Assembly (NCBI GenBank): GCA_963634745.1
Contig: CAVHCX010000008.1
Span: 1-64,000, forward strand
Direction: 5' to 3'
Source of the DNA: CAKRJP01 sp963634745
Lineage (GTDB): Bacteria > Bacillota > Clostridia > Lachnospirales > Lachnospiraceae
Length of the DNA stretch: 64,000 nt
Below the pieces are notes generated by a model, which saw only the letters and a list, made by a program, of their open reading frames with translations, was not told the origin of the DNA and did no database searches. Below, one piece after another: positions 24,647 to 33,604 of the stretch. The position numbers and the translations under genes were made by a program. Numbering within the stretch: the stretch's first letter is position 1; each line of letters begins with the position of its first letter.

Positions 24647-25378
24647 ATGTTAAAGGTGGAAGAAGTAAGCTGCGGATTCGGAAAAGAGGAGATTTTACAT
24701 GAGATCAGCCTGACAATCCCAAGAGGAAAGATTACGGCTATTGTAGGCCAGTCCGGCTGTGGAAAAACGACATTTTTAAAGACCCTAAATCGCATGGTGG
24801 AGGAAGAGGGGGGCTTTTATAAGGGAAGAATCCTTCTGGATGGGGAAGATATTAAAGGACTACCCACAGAAGTATTAAGGACCAGAATCGGAATGGTATT
24901 TCAACAGCCTATTGCATTTCCCTACAGTATCGAAAAAAATCTATCCTATGTCTTAAAGTATCATGGGATCAGAGAGGCAAAAGAAATAGAGAGGATCACA
25001 AAGGATTGCCTAAAAAAGGCCAGGCTTTATGAGGAAGTAAAAGACCAGATGAAAATGTCTGCAAAAAAATTATCCGGTGGACAAAAACAGCGGCTTGCCA
25101 TAGCAAGAAGTTTGTGTGTCAACCCGGAAATTTTGCTCCTAGATGAGCCTTGCTCAGCCCTGGATATGAAAAATACCCTCGCCATCGAGGAGACTCTCTT
25201 GGAATTAAAGGGGAAATATAGCTTTGTGATCGTAACCCATAATCTGACCCAGGCAAAGCGGATTGCAGACCAGATCATTTTTATGGACCGGGGAAGGGTG
25301 CTGGAGGTCACAGATGCAAAGCCCTTCTTTGAAAATCCGGCTTCCGAGGAGGCCAGGGAGCAGATCCGGTATATGTAG
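24647..25378 (+). CDS. pstB: Phosphate ABC transporter ATPase PstB
   Basis: A 243-residue ABC ATPase energising phosphate uptake. Walker A is GQSGCGKTT about 34, the Q-loop is in MVFQQP, the signature is KLSGGQKQR about 140, and Walker B is LLLDEPCSALD about 160, with the Pst-typical DEPCSALD. The ATG at 24647 has AAAGGA nine bases upstream; an in-frame ATG at 24638 is the alternative. No phoU follows, which is unusual because phoU commonly closes pst operons. Confidence 0.92.
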   Translation: MLKVEEVSCGFGKEEILHEISLTIPRGKITAIVGQSGCGKTTFLKTLNRMVEEEGGFYKGRILLDGEDIKGLPTEVLRTRIGMVFQQPIAFPYSIEKNLSYVLKYHGIREAKEIERITKDCLKKARLYEEVKDQMKMSAKKLSGGQKQRLAIARSLCVNPEILLLDEPCSALDMKNTLAIEETLLELKGKYSFVIVTHNLTQAKRIADQIIFMDRGRVLEVTDAKPFFENPASEEAREQIRYM

Positions 25379-25432
25379 GAAAATCGCACCGCAAGCCTTG
25401 CATGATAAAAAATATTGCTCCTTTACTTTACG

Positions 25433-25460
25433 TTGACGGGAAAAATAAAACCAGTATAAT
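25433..25460 (+). promoter_or_regulatory. Strong sigma-A promoter for the glycosyltransferase operon
   Basis: TTGACG (25433-25438), 16-bp spacer, TATAAT (25455-25460), 34 bp before the ATG of the GT2 gene. Confidence 0.8.
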
Positions 25461-25494
25461 ATAGCTTGGTAAGTTTACCTAGAAGGGAGAAGAA

Positions 25495-26442
25495 ATGGAA
25501 AGAGAACTGATTTCGCTAATTGTGCCCTGCTATAATGAGGAGGAGGTCCTGCCTTATTTTTATCAGGCCTTTTGTGAACTGGCGAATAATTTAAAAGAAT
25601 ATGATCTGGAAGTGATTTTTGTAAATGATGGGTCCAAGGATCGGACCATTGAGATTGTGAAAGAATTTGCGGTCAAGGATTCCAGAGTAAAATATATTTC
25701 CTTTTCAAGGAATTTTGGAAAAGAGGCAGCCATTTATGCCGGCTTTGAACATGCATCAGGTGATTATATTGCTATGCTGGATGCGGACCTTCAGGATCCA
25801 CCGGAGCTTTTGCCGGAGATGCTTAAGGCAATAAAAGAAGAGGGCTATGATTCGGCAGCAACCCGCCGGGTTACCAGAAAGGGAGAACCTCCCATTCGGT
25901 CTTTTTTTGCCCGCTGTTTTTATAAGCTTATGAACCGGATTTCGACCACCGAGATTATGGATGGCGCAAGAGATTATCGTCTTATGACCAGACAGTTTAT
26001 GGATGCCATCTTGGATATGAAAGAATACAACCGATTCTCCAAAGGCATTTTTGGATGGGTAGGATTTGAGACAAAATGGATCGAGTTTGAGAATGTGGAG
26101 CGCCGGGCAGGAGAGACCAAATGGTCCTTCTGGAAGCTCCTTCTTTATAGCATCGAGGGAATTATAGGATTTTCTACAGCCCCCTTGGCCTTGGCATCGG
26201 TTATGGGAATTTTCTTCTGTGCAGTTGCCTTTATTTTCTTGATCGTGATTTTGGTGAAGACCCTCTGCTTTGGAGATCCGGTATCGGGCTGGCCTTCTAT
26301 GACCTGTATTATTCTGATGCTGGGAGGTATTCAGCTCTTTTGTATTGGAATTCTTGGCATGTATTTATCCAAGACCTACCTTGAGACGAAGAAACGTCCG
26401 GTTTACATTTGCAAGGAAACCAATGTAGAGGAAAAGAGGTAA
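25495..26442 (+). CDS. GtrB/DPM1-like family 2 glycosyltransferase with two membrane helices
   Basis: A 315-residue GT2 enzyme likely to make polyprenyl-phosphate sugar from a nucleotide sugar on the cytoplasmic side. The GT-A fold shows VPCYNEEE about 10, VNDGSKD about 43 and the metal-binding DADLQDPPE about 98; the C-terminal third has two hydrophobic helices (about 232-255 and 270-292), the GtrB/DPMS-3 layout. Its stop overlaps the next start (TAATG). It probably supplies donors to one of the multi-pass transferases nearby. Confidence 0.85.
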   Translation: MERELISLIVPCYNEEEVLPYFYQAFCELANNLKEYDLEVIFVNDGSKDRTIEIVKEFAVKDSRVKYISFSRNFGKEAAIYAGFEHASGDYIAMLDADLQDPPELLPEMLKAIKEEGYDSAATRRVTRKGEPPIRSFFARCFYKLMNRISTTEIMDGARDYRLMTRQFMDAILDMKEYNRFSKGIFGWVGFETKWIEFENVERRAGETKWSFWKLLLYSIEGIIGFSTAPLALASVMGIFFCAVAFIFLIVILVKTLCFGDPVSGWPSMTCIILMLGGIQLFCIGILGMYLSKTYLETKKRPVYICKETNVEEKR

Positions 26443-27839
26443 TGAAAAAGATAAACAAAACGTACTTTTACATATGGGGCCTGATCTTCTTGGCCTGGAT
26501 TCCGGGTCTTCTTGGAGCCTGGCCCGGAGTCTTTGTGGTGGACAATGTTTTTCAGATGAAATGGTTTTTGGAGGGGACCATCAGTGCCCATCATCCCATC
26601 CTCCACACCTATCTCTTGGGAGCTTGTTTAAGCCTTGGAAAGAAAGTCTTTGGCTCCTATGAAGCGGGAGTTGCTATTTTAGCTATTTTGCAAATGCTCT
26701 TTCTTTCTTTTGTTTTTGCCTATGTATTAGACCGCCTGAAGGCTGATTTCGGAGAAAAAAAGGCCGGAAAAATCTTATGGTGGCTTGCCCTGGCCTATTT
26801 TGCCATAATCCCTTATCACAGTATCACGGCAGTGACCACCACTAAGGATACGATTTTTGCAGGTTTTTTCCTCCTGGTGGTCCTTAAAACCTATGAGATG
26901 GTCAGGGACAAGGAGGCTTTCTTTGGGTCAAAAAAACAGATGGCAATTTACCTGGCCCTGGTTTTTCTTATGTGCGGATTTCGCAATACAGGAATATATA
27001 TCTTTATCTTTAGCCTTCCATCTATGTTTATCGTTTGCCGGAAATACTGGAAACAGGTCTTAGCCCTTAGCCTTTCGCTAGTGGTAGCTTGGGCTATCTT
27101 TACCGGACCGGTTTATCAGATTCTTGGAATTACAAAGGGCAGCAGTGCGGAAATGTTATGCGTGCCCATTCAGCAATTGTCCAGGGTTATGGTCTATGGG
27201 AAGGACGAATTATCTAAGGAAGAGCAGGCTAAGGTGGAGGCTTATATTCCGGACTATGAAGGCTATGCCCCGGCGGTGGCAGACCCTGTCAAGGATTCCT
27301 TTAATACTGGTTTGTTTGAAGAAAATCCGGGAGCCTTTGTAAAGCTTTGGATCCAGGAGGGATTGAAATGCCCGGTGGTCTATATAGAGGCCTTTCTTGA
27401 TACCAATGCAGGCTTTTGGAACCCCTTTGCAACTTATCCAAATCCGGGAACCTATCTGCCCTATATTCCCTATCACGGGGCGGACCTTGGCCAGGTCGGA
27501 TATTCCTGGGACAATGAAGTCTTGATTCGGCAGACGCCGCTTGTAAAGGCTTTTGCCTGGTTTTATGAAAAAATGACAGAAGCAGGAAGCTATAATAAAA
27601 TTCCTTTACTTCCCTTGCTCTACAGTGGGGCTACGGCGTTTTGGCTGGTTTTGGTAGGAATCTTTATCTGTATTCGAAAGAAAAACTATGAGATGGCGGT
27701 ACCTTTTTTCCTCCTGATCGGACTCTGGGGAACCTTAATGCTGTCTCCGGTGGTGGTCCTTCGCTACAGCTATCCCCTCCTAATCTGCCTGCCTGTGGTT
27801 TATGCCATGTCTTGCAAGAAAAAAGAGGAAAGGATATAA
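26442..27839 (+). CDS. Multi-pass membrane protein, DUF6020-like, putative glycosyltransferase
   Basis: A 465-residue integral membrane protein with about eleven hydrophobic segments. The first external loop holds GVFVVDNVFQMKW followed by SAHHPILHTYL; an acidic residue followed by HHP is consistent with a GT-C type active site. It resembles proteins annotated DUF6020, but I recall this only by pattern. A soluble 100-residue loop lies between about 225 and 330. It is coupled to the GtrB-like gene by a TAATG overlap and precedes another GT2 gene by 42 bp, so it likely uses a lipid-linked sugar. Confidence 0.6.
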   Translation: MKKINKTYFYIWGLIFLAWIPGLLGAWPGVFVVDNVFQMKWFLEGTISAHHPILHTYLLGACLSLGKKVFGSYEAGVAILAILQMLFLSFVFAYVLDRLKADFGEKKAGKILWWLALAYFAIIPYHSITAVTTTKDTIFAGFFLLVVLKTYEMVRDKEAFFGSKKQMAIYLALVFLMCGFRNTGIYIFIFSLPSMFIVCRKYWKQVLALSLSLVVAWAIFTGPVYQILGITKGSSAEMLCVPIQQLSRVMVYGKDELSKEEQAKVEAYIPDYEGYAPAVADPVKDSFNTGLFEENPGAFVKLWIQEGLKCPVVYIEAFLDTNAGFWNPFATYPNPGTYLPYIPYHGADLGQVGYSWDNEVLIRQTPLVKAFAWFYEKMTEAGSYNKIPLLPLLYSGATAFWLVLVGIFICIRKKNYEMAVPFFLLIGLWGTLMLSPVVVLRYSYPLLICLPVVYAMSCKKKEERI

Positions 27840-27881
27840 TAAGCTTCGGGAAAAGTTTAGAAAGAAGTAGGTAAAATAAAA

Positions 27882-28817
27882 ATGAGTAAAATTGCAGTGC
27901 TGATCCCCTGCTATAATGAGAGCCTTACCATCCGAAAAGTCGTAGAAGACTATAAAGCGGCGCTTCCGGAGGCGGATATCTATGTATATGATAATAATTC
28001 CACAGACCATGCAGATGAGATTGCAAGGGAAGCGGGAGCTATTGTGCGCTATGAGTACCGCCAGGGAAAAGGAAATGTCATTCGAAGCATGTTCCGTGAT
28101 ATTGATGCGGATTGCTATCTTATGATTGATGGAGATGACACCTATCCGGCAGAAAATGCCAGAGAGATGGTAGACCTGGTCTTGAACAAGGGTGTGGATA
28201 TGGTAGTGGGCGACCGCTTGTCTTCTACTTATTTTACAGAGAACAAACGTCCGTTTCATAATTCCGGAAATCGAGTGGTAAGATATCTGATCAATAAATT
28301 ATTTCACAATGACATTCGGGACATTATGACAGGTTACCGTGCCTTTAGTCCCATCTTTGTAAAGTCCTTCCCGGTATTATCTAAGGGCTTTGAGATTGAA
28401 ACGGAAATGACCATCCACGCAGTAGATAAAAATTTTCTGATCGAAGAAGTCCCGGTGACCTACCGAGACAGACCTGCGGGAAGTGAATCTAAGTTAAATA
28501 CTTTTTCTGATGGATTTAAGGTATTAAAAACCATTGCATCTCTCTTTAAAGAGTATAAGCCTTTTCACTTTTTCTCATTGGTTGCCATTATCCTGTGGAT
28601 CCTTGCATTATTATTTTTTATTCCGGTAGTTATGGGTTACCTGGAGACCGGATTGGTCCTTAAGTTTCCGACGGAGATTGTATGTGGGGTTTTGGCCACC
28701 ATTGGTGCCCTTATGTGGATCTGTGGAGTGATCTTAGATGTGATTGTAAAGAAGCACAGACAGCTGTATGAGCTGCAACTGAACCTATTGCACCAAGCAG
28801 GAGTTGGAAAGAAATAG
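27882..28817 (+). CDS. Family 2 glycosyltransferase with C-terminal membrane anchor
   Basis: A 311-residue GT2 enzyme of the dolichol-phosphate-mannosyltransferase-like group. IPCYNES about 8, YDNNSTD about 37 and DGDDTYPAE about 87 mark the nucleotide-sugar site; a conserved MTGYRAFSP segment lies about 148; two hydrophobic helices near 230-280 anchor it. It is the third gene of the run 25495-28817, so two GT2 enzymes flank one multi-pass protein. A terminator follows 33 bp later. Confidence 0.85.
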   Translation: MSKIAVLIPCYNESLTIRKVVEDYKAALPEADIYVYDNNSTDHADEIAREAGAIVRYEYRQGKGNVIRSMFRDIDADCYLMIDGDDTYPAENAREMVDLVLNKGVDMVVGDRLSSTYFTENKRPFHNSGNRVVRYLINKLFHNDIRDIMTGYRAFSPIFVKSFPVLSKGFEIETEMTIHAVDKNFLIEEVPVTYRDRPAGSESKLNTFSDGFKVLKTIASLFKEYKPFHFFSLVAIILWILALLFFIPVVMGYLETGLVLKFPTEIVCGVLATIGALMWICGVILDVIVKKHRQLYELQLNLLHQAGVGKK

Positions 28818-28849
28818 AATAAAAACTTTTAGAAGTTAGGACGATAAAG

Positions 28850-28889
28850 AAGGTGCTGTGAAAGCTAAGATTTTCACAGCACCTTTTTT
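28850..28889 (+). terminator. Intrinsic terminator of the glycosyltransferase operon
   Basis: Perfect stem aaggtgctgtgaaa/tttcacagcacctt followed by T6. Confidence 0.92.
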
Positions 28890-28933
28890 ATGACTTGATT
28901 CTTTTTATGACTTGATTGGAGAAGATAGCTTAA

Positions 28934-29743
28934 TTAACTTAGGGCAGCTCCGATGGCTCCGGCATAGCGGGCCCTGGGGCTTGAAATTACCTGACTTCCC
29001 AGTTTTTCCGACAAGGCTTCCCTAATATAACTACACTCGCACAAGCCACCAGTCAGGCAAAAGGAAGAAGATCCGCTATTCATGCGGCTTAGCTGGGCGA
29101 CAACCTTTCGGATGGTAGAGTCTACCACTGCGTAGGCAATATTTTCCTTCTTCTCCCCCTTTCCTATGAGCCCGATGACCTCGGACTCGGCAAATACGGT
29201 GCACATGGAACTGATGCTTGTATCGGAACCGGATCTGGCCAGTTCAAACATTTCATTTGGACGCAGGGATAAGGTATTGGCCATAACTTCGAGAAAACGG
29301 CCGGTTCCGGCGGCACACTTATCATTCATAATAAAGTCTTTGACAAATCCATTCTCTATCTGAATAATTTTTGTATCCTGGCCCCCGATGTCAATGACGG
29401 TTAAGTCTGGCTTTTCAAAAAGATAAACCGCTCCTTTGGCGTGACAGGTGATCTCTGTAACTGTCTTGTTGGCATAGGGTACGGAGATACGTCCATAGCC
29501 TGTGGCCACGCAGCGAGAGAGCGAAGCTGAAGGAGCAGAAACACCCGAAGCATCCGAAGAATCTGTGCCGGCTGTCTGTTCTATAAGGACACCCTCTGAT
29601 AAGAGGCGTTGTCTGATCTCTTGGGCGGTATCTATGCTGCTCCATCCGGTAGGCTGTACAAATTCATGCGTAATCTCTTTGGCATCGTTCATAACAATGG
29701 TCTTTGCACAGGTGGATCCAATATCAATTCCAATATAATACAT
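28934..29743 (-). CDS. Acyl-CoA dehydratase activase / DCCP reductase (ASKHA ATPase)
   Basis: A 269-residue ATP-driven electron injector of the HgdC/DccpR family. It forms a homodimer sharing one [4Fe-4S] cluster and passes a low-potential electron to its partner on ATP hydrolysis. Seen: the ASKHA phosphate loops GIDIGSTCAK about 4 and VIDIGGQDTK about 117, and cluster cysteines in NDKCAAGTGRF about 141 and SMCTVFAESE about 181. A Ser/Ala/Thr-rich insertion (about 58-76, TAGTDSSDASG region) is longer than in most relatives. It follows its partner gene by 17 bp. Confidence 0.88.
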   Translation of the reverse strand: MYYIGIDIGSTCAKTIVMNDAKEITHEFVQPTGWSSIDTAQEIRQRLLSEGVLIEQTAGTDSSDASGVSAPSASLSRCVATGYGRISVPYANKTVTEITCHAKGAVYLFEKPDLTVIDIGGQDTKIIQIENGFVKDFIMNDKCAAGTGRFLEVMANTLSLRPNEMFELARSGSDTSISSMCTVFAESEVIGLIGKGEKKENIAYAVVDSTIRKVVAQLSRMNSGSSSFCLTGGLCECSYIREALSEKLGSQVISSPRARYAGAIGAALS

Positions 29744-29760
29744 TCTAGTTACCTCTGATT

Positions 29761-30912
29761 TTATAACATTTCGATAAATGCAGAGATTCTTGTATTTAGC
29801 TGGCCGACATCGGTCTGTGAATAATCGGTCTCCACATTCATATAAGGGATGCCTTTTTCATTATTCACGAAGCGGCGGATGGCAAGAGTCTCTACGTTGT
29901 AAGTATGACAGGCCTGAAGGGTCATTTCAAGGACTCCGTCCACTTTATACTCATCAATCAGTCTTCCAAGGAGCTCCAGGCGGTTTGGATTTGGCGTCAT
30001 AACAGAGCATCCGATGGCGAGATAGCGCTCGGCAATGGCCTGGTAAATATCTTCTGCATCCTCATCGATGAGACGGTCGATGGATTTTGCACCGGAACAG
30101 TTTTCGAAGGTTACAACGATTCCTCCGTTATTTTCTACGGCATCGATGACCTTCTCGGTCGCACCGCCGATGGGACAGCCGGTAATGAGGATTCTTGGCT
30201 TTTTGTCCTCCCTTTTACCTTCTTCATATTCCTTCTCAATCTTAGCGGTCAGGGCATCTACTTCCGGGGCGATGAGGGACCGGTCTAATTTAAAGCCACT
30301 TCCGTAGAGAACTCGGAAAAGGTCATGGCCCTTAATGGGGGCCGGATCATGGCGCATAACCTGATAGAGGCCTTTTAAGGAGCGACGGACTTGATTTTCC
30401 AGTTTTACGGCCTCACGCACCTGGTCATCTGTAATAGTTACTTCAAATTTCTTCTCCAGGTATTCCTTGAATCGAATGATCTCATTCTTCCAAAGTTCAA
30501 GCGTTTCCGGTCTTTGGCTGTTTGGAAGCTCCATGATAAATACATCCTTAAAATCGCCCATATATTCATACATTTTCTTCTTGCCGTCGCAGGTTGTCTC
30601 TCCTACAACTACATCAGAAAAATAGAAGAAGGGACACTTGTCTGTCTTTGCAAATCCGTAGCTGGATTTGATCAGGGGACATAAGTTTCTGGGGAGGTCC
30701 TGCTCGGCAGCAGGGATTGTCTCATCAGAAGTAGAGCAGAGACTGACTGTGGCTGCCCCCATTGCCATGGCAATTTCCTTTGGAAAATAAGTACAGTAAG
30801 ACCCGATCACCGGAATGCCCTTGTCCTTTAATTCTTTCACGGCCAGAAAGGATTTCTGCCGCTGCTCGGCAAATTCTTCAAATACTTCTGGGAGATCCTT
30901 GATAATTTCCAT
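29761..30912 (-). CDS. Double-cubane-cluster-type anaerobic reductase (HgdB-like)
   Basis: A 383-residue protein of the 2-hydroxyacyl-CoA dehydratase subunit family. Only one such subunit is encoded beside the activase, whereas true dehydratases have two different ones, so it fits the homodimeric double-cubane cluster protein (DCCP) group. Cysteines likely to hold the [8Fe-9S] cluster include IGSYCTYFP about 39, STSD-preceding SLC about 59, LCPLIKSSYG about 79, KCPFFYFSD about 93, ETTCDGKKKMYE about 107 and LQACHTYN about 340. DCCP of Carboxydothermus reduces acetylene, azide and hydrazine; the natural substrate is unknown. First gene of a two-gene operon, divergent from an amino-acid transporter. 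Confidence 0.82.
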   Translation of the reverse strand: MEIIKDLPEVFEEFAEQRQKSFLAVKELKDKGIPVIGSYCTYFPKEIAMAMGAATVSLCSTSDETIPAAEQDLPRNLCPLIKSSYGFAKTDKCPFFYFSDVVVGETTCDGKKKMYEYMGDFKDVFIMELPNSQRPETLELWKNEIIRFKEYLEKKFEVTITDDQVREAVKLENQVRRSLKGLYQVMRHDPAPIKGHDLFRVLYGSGFKLDRSLIAPEVDALTAKIEKEYEEGKREDKKPRILITGCPIGGATEKVIDAVENNGGIVVTFENCSGAKSIDRLIDEDAEDIYQAIAERYLAIGCSVMTPNPNRLELLGRLIDEYKVDGVLEMTLQACHTYNVETLAIRRFVNNEKGIPYMNVETDYSQTDVGQLNTRISAFIEML

Positions 30913-31001
30913 CTTCCTTACCTCGTTCTTTCATAAGAGTTTAATTAGTTAAGAAAATTTTATTCCTATCCATAGGGATTAACAAATAGATAGTGTAAAT
31001 A

Positions 31002-31050
31002 TGTTTATCAGAAAAATCGATTTTTATCTAATTTTTATGAGTGATAAACT
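31002..31050. promoter_or_regulatory. Interrupted inverted repeat in the divergent DCCP/transporter region
   Basis: GTTTATC at 31002-31008 is mirrored by GATAAAC at 31044-31050, with an AT-rich middle containing aaaaatcgattttt (a perfect 14-bp palindrome about 31012-31025). The place, 60-150 bp from both starts, suits a shared regulator site; no known box is matched. Confidence 0.35.
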
Positions 31051-31107
31051 TTAGGAGTTTGAAAGAAAAATTTGAAAATCTATACTGGAAGTCTGGAGAA
31101 AGTTAAG

Positions 31108-31770
31108 ATGTTTAAGATCAGTTATTTTATGGAAGTACTTCCCATTATTGCAAGTAAGGTCAATGTAACTTTTGAACTTACGCTGGCAGCTACCGTCTTT
31201 GCCTTGCTGGTGGGACTTGTGATTGCGGTCATTGGCTATTATAAGATTCCTGTTTTATATCAGTTGACAAGAGTATATGTGTCGATTATGCGAGGAACTC
31301 CGGTGGTGGCCCAGTTGTATTTCTTCTACTACGGCGTGGCCTTATACAGTGCCCTGGTCCGGGATATGACCCCTCTGATTGCAGTTGCAGTGGTTATGAG
31401 TATGAATGAAGGGGCTTTTATGTCGGAAAGCATTCGAGGAGCCTTGCTCTCTGTAGATGAAGGACAAAAGGAAGCGGCCTACTCCTTGGGAATGACCAAT
31501 TTCCAGCTGGTGGTAAGGATTATTATCCCCCAGGCTGTAAGAGTTGCCCTGCCTCCTCTTTTTAATGATGTCATTAATTTGATCAAGATGACATCTCTAG
31601 CCTTCATGCTTGGAGTGCCGGATATTATGGGAGCCGCAAAGATCGAGGGAGCCAGAACCTTCCGTTATTTTGAAATCTATGCAGCCGTTATGCTGATTTA
31701 TTGGCTGATTATATTTGTGCTTGGAATCCTACACAAATTATTGGAAAAGAAGTGCGCAAATATGTATTAA
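31108..31770 (+). CDS. Polar amino-acid ABC transporter permease
   Basis: A 220-residue permease of the His/Glu/Gln/Arg family with five hydrophobic segments. The family motif ATPase-docking loop is EAAYSLGMTNFQLVVRIIIP about 127-146, and the substrate-path RGTPVVAQLYFFYYG lies about 62. The start at ATG 31108 is preferred because GGAGAAAG lies nine bases upstream; a TTG at 31072 would add twelve residues. It is the first gene of permease, binding protein, ATPase; a single permease suggests a homodimer in the membrane. Confidence 0.88.
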   Translation: MFKISYFMEVLPIIASKVNVTFELTLAATVFALLVGLVIAVIGYYKIPVLYQLTRVYVSIMRGTPVVAQLYFFYYGVALYSALVRDMTPLIAVAVVMSMNEGAFMSESIRGALLSVDEGQKEAAYSLGMTNFQLVVRIIIPQAVRVALPPLFNDVINLIKMTSLAFMLGVPDIMGAAKIEGARTFRYFEIYAAVMLIYWLIIFVLGILHKLLEKKCANMY

Positions 31771-31864
31771 ATGGGATCTTAAAGGGGAGCGCCCCTTAAG
31801 ATATAAATCACAGTCGGGGATTTTTAGCCTCGATATAATATTATGGATGAGGAGAAAAAGTATT

Positions 31865-32713
31865 ATGAAAAAACGCGTATTAGCAACTTTATTGGTTACT
31901 GTAATGGCAGCAGCAAGCTTAGTAGGATGTGGAAGCAGCTCAAAATCAGATGATTCTAGCACCAAGGCAGAGTCTACGAAGGCAACATCTTCAAATAGCA
32001 CAGAAATCGATAAGGTTACAGTAGTAACAGCAGGTACCGGTGAGCCATACAGCCTTCTTTCTGATGATGGAAAGACTTGGACAGGTATCGATGCCGAAAT
32101 GTGGGCTGAGATTGAGAAACGTACCGGATGGGAAGTAGAAGTAAAGCAGGCAGCTTTTGATTCTCTTTGGGGAGAGCTTGATACAGAGCGTGCAGATGTT
32201 GCAGCTAACTGCTTTGCAGTAAAGGAAGAAAGAACCGACAAATATAATGCAACCATTCCATATTATGGAGATGCCCAGTGTGTCATCGTAAATAGTGATT
32301 CTGATTATGAGACATTGGATGATTTGAAGGGAAAGACTATTGGATGTACCAACGGACAGGCAGCCCAGACCATCATCGAGGGACTTGCAGAGGAAAAAGG
32401 CTTTACTATAAAACTTTATGAAGACAGTGCCATCGGAATGAACGATTTGAGCCTTGGAAGAATCGATGCTTATGCAAATACAACAACCAATGTGAATGCA
32501 TTTACCCACAATCATGAAGAAGCTGATTTCCGTTTCTTTGATGAAGACCTTATGGCTAACAACGTAGCTTATTTCCTTCCTAAGACAGAAAGAGGAGAGG
32601 CTATCAAGGAGAAGTTAGACGAAGTAATCCAGGATATGCTGGATGACGGAACCGTAGCAGAGATCACTGAAAAGTGGATGTATGCAGATATGACACAGTT
32701 GATTCAGAAATAA
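31865..32713 (+). CDS. Amino-acid ABC transporter substrate-binding lipoprotein
   Basis: A 282-residue type-3 solute-binding lipoprotein. The signal ends in the lipobox SLVGC (Cys about 20). The mature part carries the family start VTAGTGEPYSLLSDDG, in which residues contact the amino-acid ligand, and the GRIDAYA motif about 200. It lies between permease and ATPase genes, and the downstream M20 hydrolase and PatB-like lyase suggest a sulfur-containing or N-acylated amino acid as cargo; that is inference. Confidence 0.88.
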   Translation: MKKRVLATLLVTVMAAASLVGCGSSSKSDDSSTKAESTKATSSNSTEIDKVTVVTAGTGEPYSLLSDDGKTWTGIDAEMWAEIEKRTGWEVEVKQAAFDSLWGELDTERADVAANCFAVKEERTDKYNATIPYYGDAQCVIVNSDSDYETLDDLKGKTIGCTNGQAAQTIIEGLAEEKGFTIKLYEDSAIGMNDLSLGRIDAYANTTTNVNAFTHNHEEADFRFFDEDLMANNVAYFLPKTERGEAIKEKLDEVIQDMLDDGTVAEITEKWMYADMTQLIQK

Positions 32714-32738
32714 GTAAAAGTCAGGAAGATCAATCATT

Positions 32739-33497
32739 ATGGGAACAGAAACACAGCTTGTAAAGATTGAACATTTATATAAAGAATTTGATTCGGACAC
32801 CAAGGTCCTGTCAGATATCAATCTTACCATCAATAAAAATGAAGTGATTGCCATTCTGGGTCCTTCGGGAACAGGAAAGTCAACCCTGCTTCGATGCCTA
32901 AACTATCTCACAGTCCCTACCAAGGGAAAGATTACAATCGGAGATGTATGCGTGGATGCGGAAAGTCATACCAAAAAGGACGTGATCGAACTGCGCAAGC
33001 ATTCCTCCATGGTATTTCAGGGCTATAATTTGTTTAAGAACAAGACAGCTCTTGAAAATGTGATGGAAGCCCTAACTCTTGTTCAGAAAAAATCAAAGAA
33101 CGAAGCTGAAAAAATTGCCTTGGACCTTTTGGATAAGGTAGGAATGACGGAGAGAAAGGACTTCTATCCTTCCAAGCTTTCCGGAGGCCAGCAGCAAAGA
33201 GTTGCCATCGCCAGGGCCTTGGCAGTAAATCCTAATGTGGTATTGTTTGATGAGCCTACATCGGCACTGGATCCGGAACTTGTAGGGGAGGTATTAAATA
33301 CCATCAAAGCCCTTGCAGAAGAAGGAACAACTATGATTCTTGTGACCCATGAGATTGGATTTGCAAGAGAAGTTGCAACTAGAATCTTATTTATGGATGA
33401 GGGAAAGATTGCGGCAGATGGAAGGCCGGAAGATATCATTGACCATCCACAGAATGCAAGACTTCAGCAATTTTTGAATTTTGTCAATCGAAAATAG
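32739..33497 (+). CDS. Amino-acid ABC transporter ATPase
   Basis: A 252-residue ABC ATPase of the polar amino-acid type. Walker A is GPSGTGKST about 43, the Q-loop is MVFQGYNLF about 93, the signature LSGGQQQR about 151 and Walker B VVLFDEPTSALD about 168, with the H-loop in LVTHEIGFA. It completes the importer and is followed by a terminator. Confidence 0.92.
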   Translation: MGTETQLVKIEHLYKEFDSDTKVLSDINLTINKNEVIAILGPSGTGKSTLLRCLNYLTVPTKGKITIGDVCVDAESHTKKDVIELRKHSSMVFQGYNLFKNKTALENVMEALTLVQKKSKNEAEKIALDLLDKVGMTERKDFYPSKLSGGQQQRVAIARALAVNPNVVLFDEPTSALDPELVGEVLNTIKALAEEGTTMILVTHEIGFAREVATRILFMDEGKIAADGRPEDIIDHPQNARLQQFLNFVNRK

Positions 33498-33502
33498 ACG
33501 AT

Positions 33503-33539
33503 AAAAAGGGTCGGCACAGTCCTTGTGCTGACTCTTTTT
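33503..33539 (+). terminator. Intrinsic terminator of the amino-acid transporter operon
   Basis: Stem aaagggtcggcac/gtgctgactcttt with G-U pairs, then T5. Confidence 0.8.
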
Positions 33540-33604
33540 AGTATTTATGAAAGATAGGGATGCTTTTTGTGTGATATTATTTAAGATATAAAGGAGACCG
33601 GGAT

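Noticed and set aside
28934..30912. 2-hydroxyglutaryl-CoA or lactyl-CoA dehydratase
   Set aside because: Those enzymes need two different dehydratase subunits and usually a CoA-transferase; only one subunit is encoded here.
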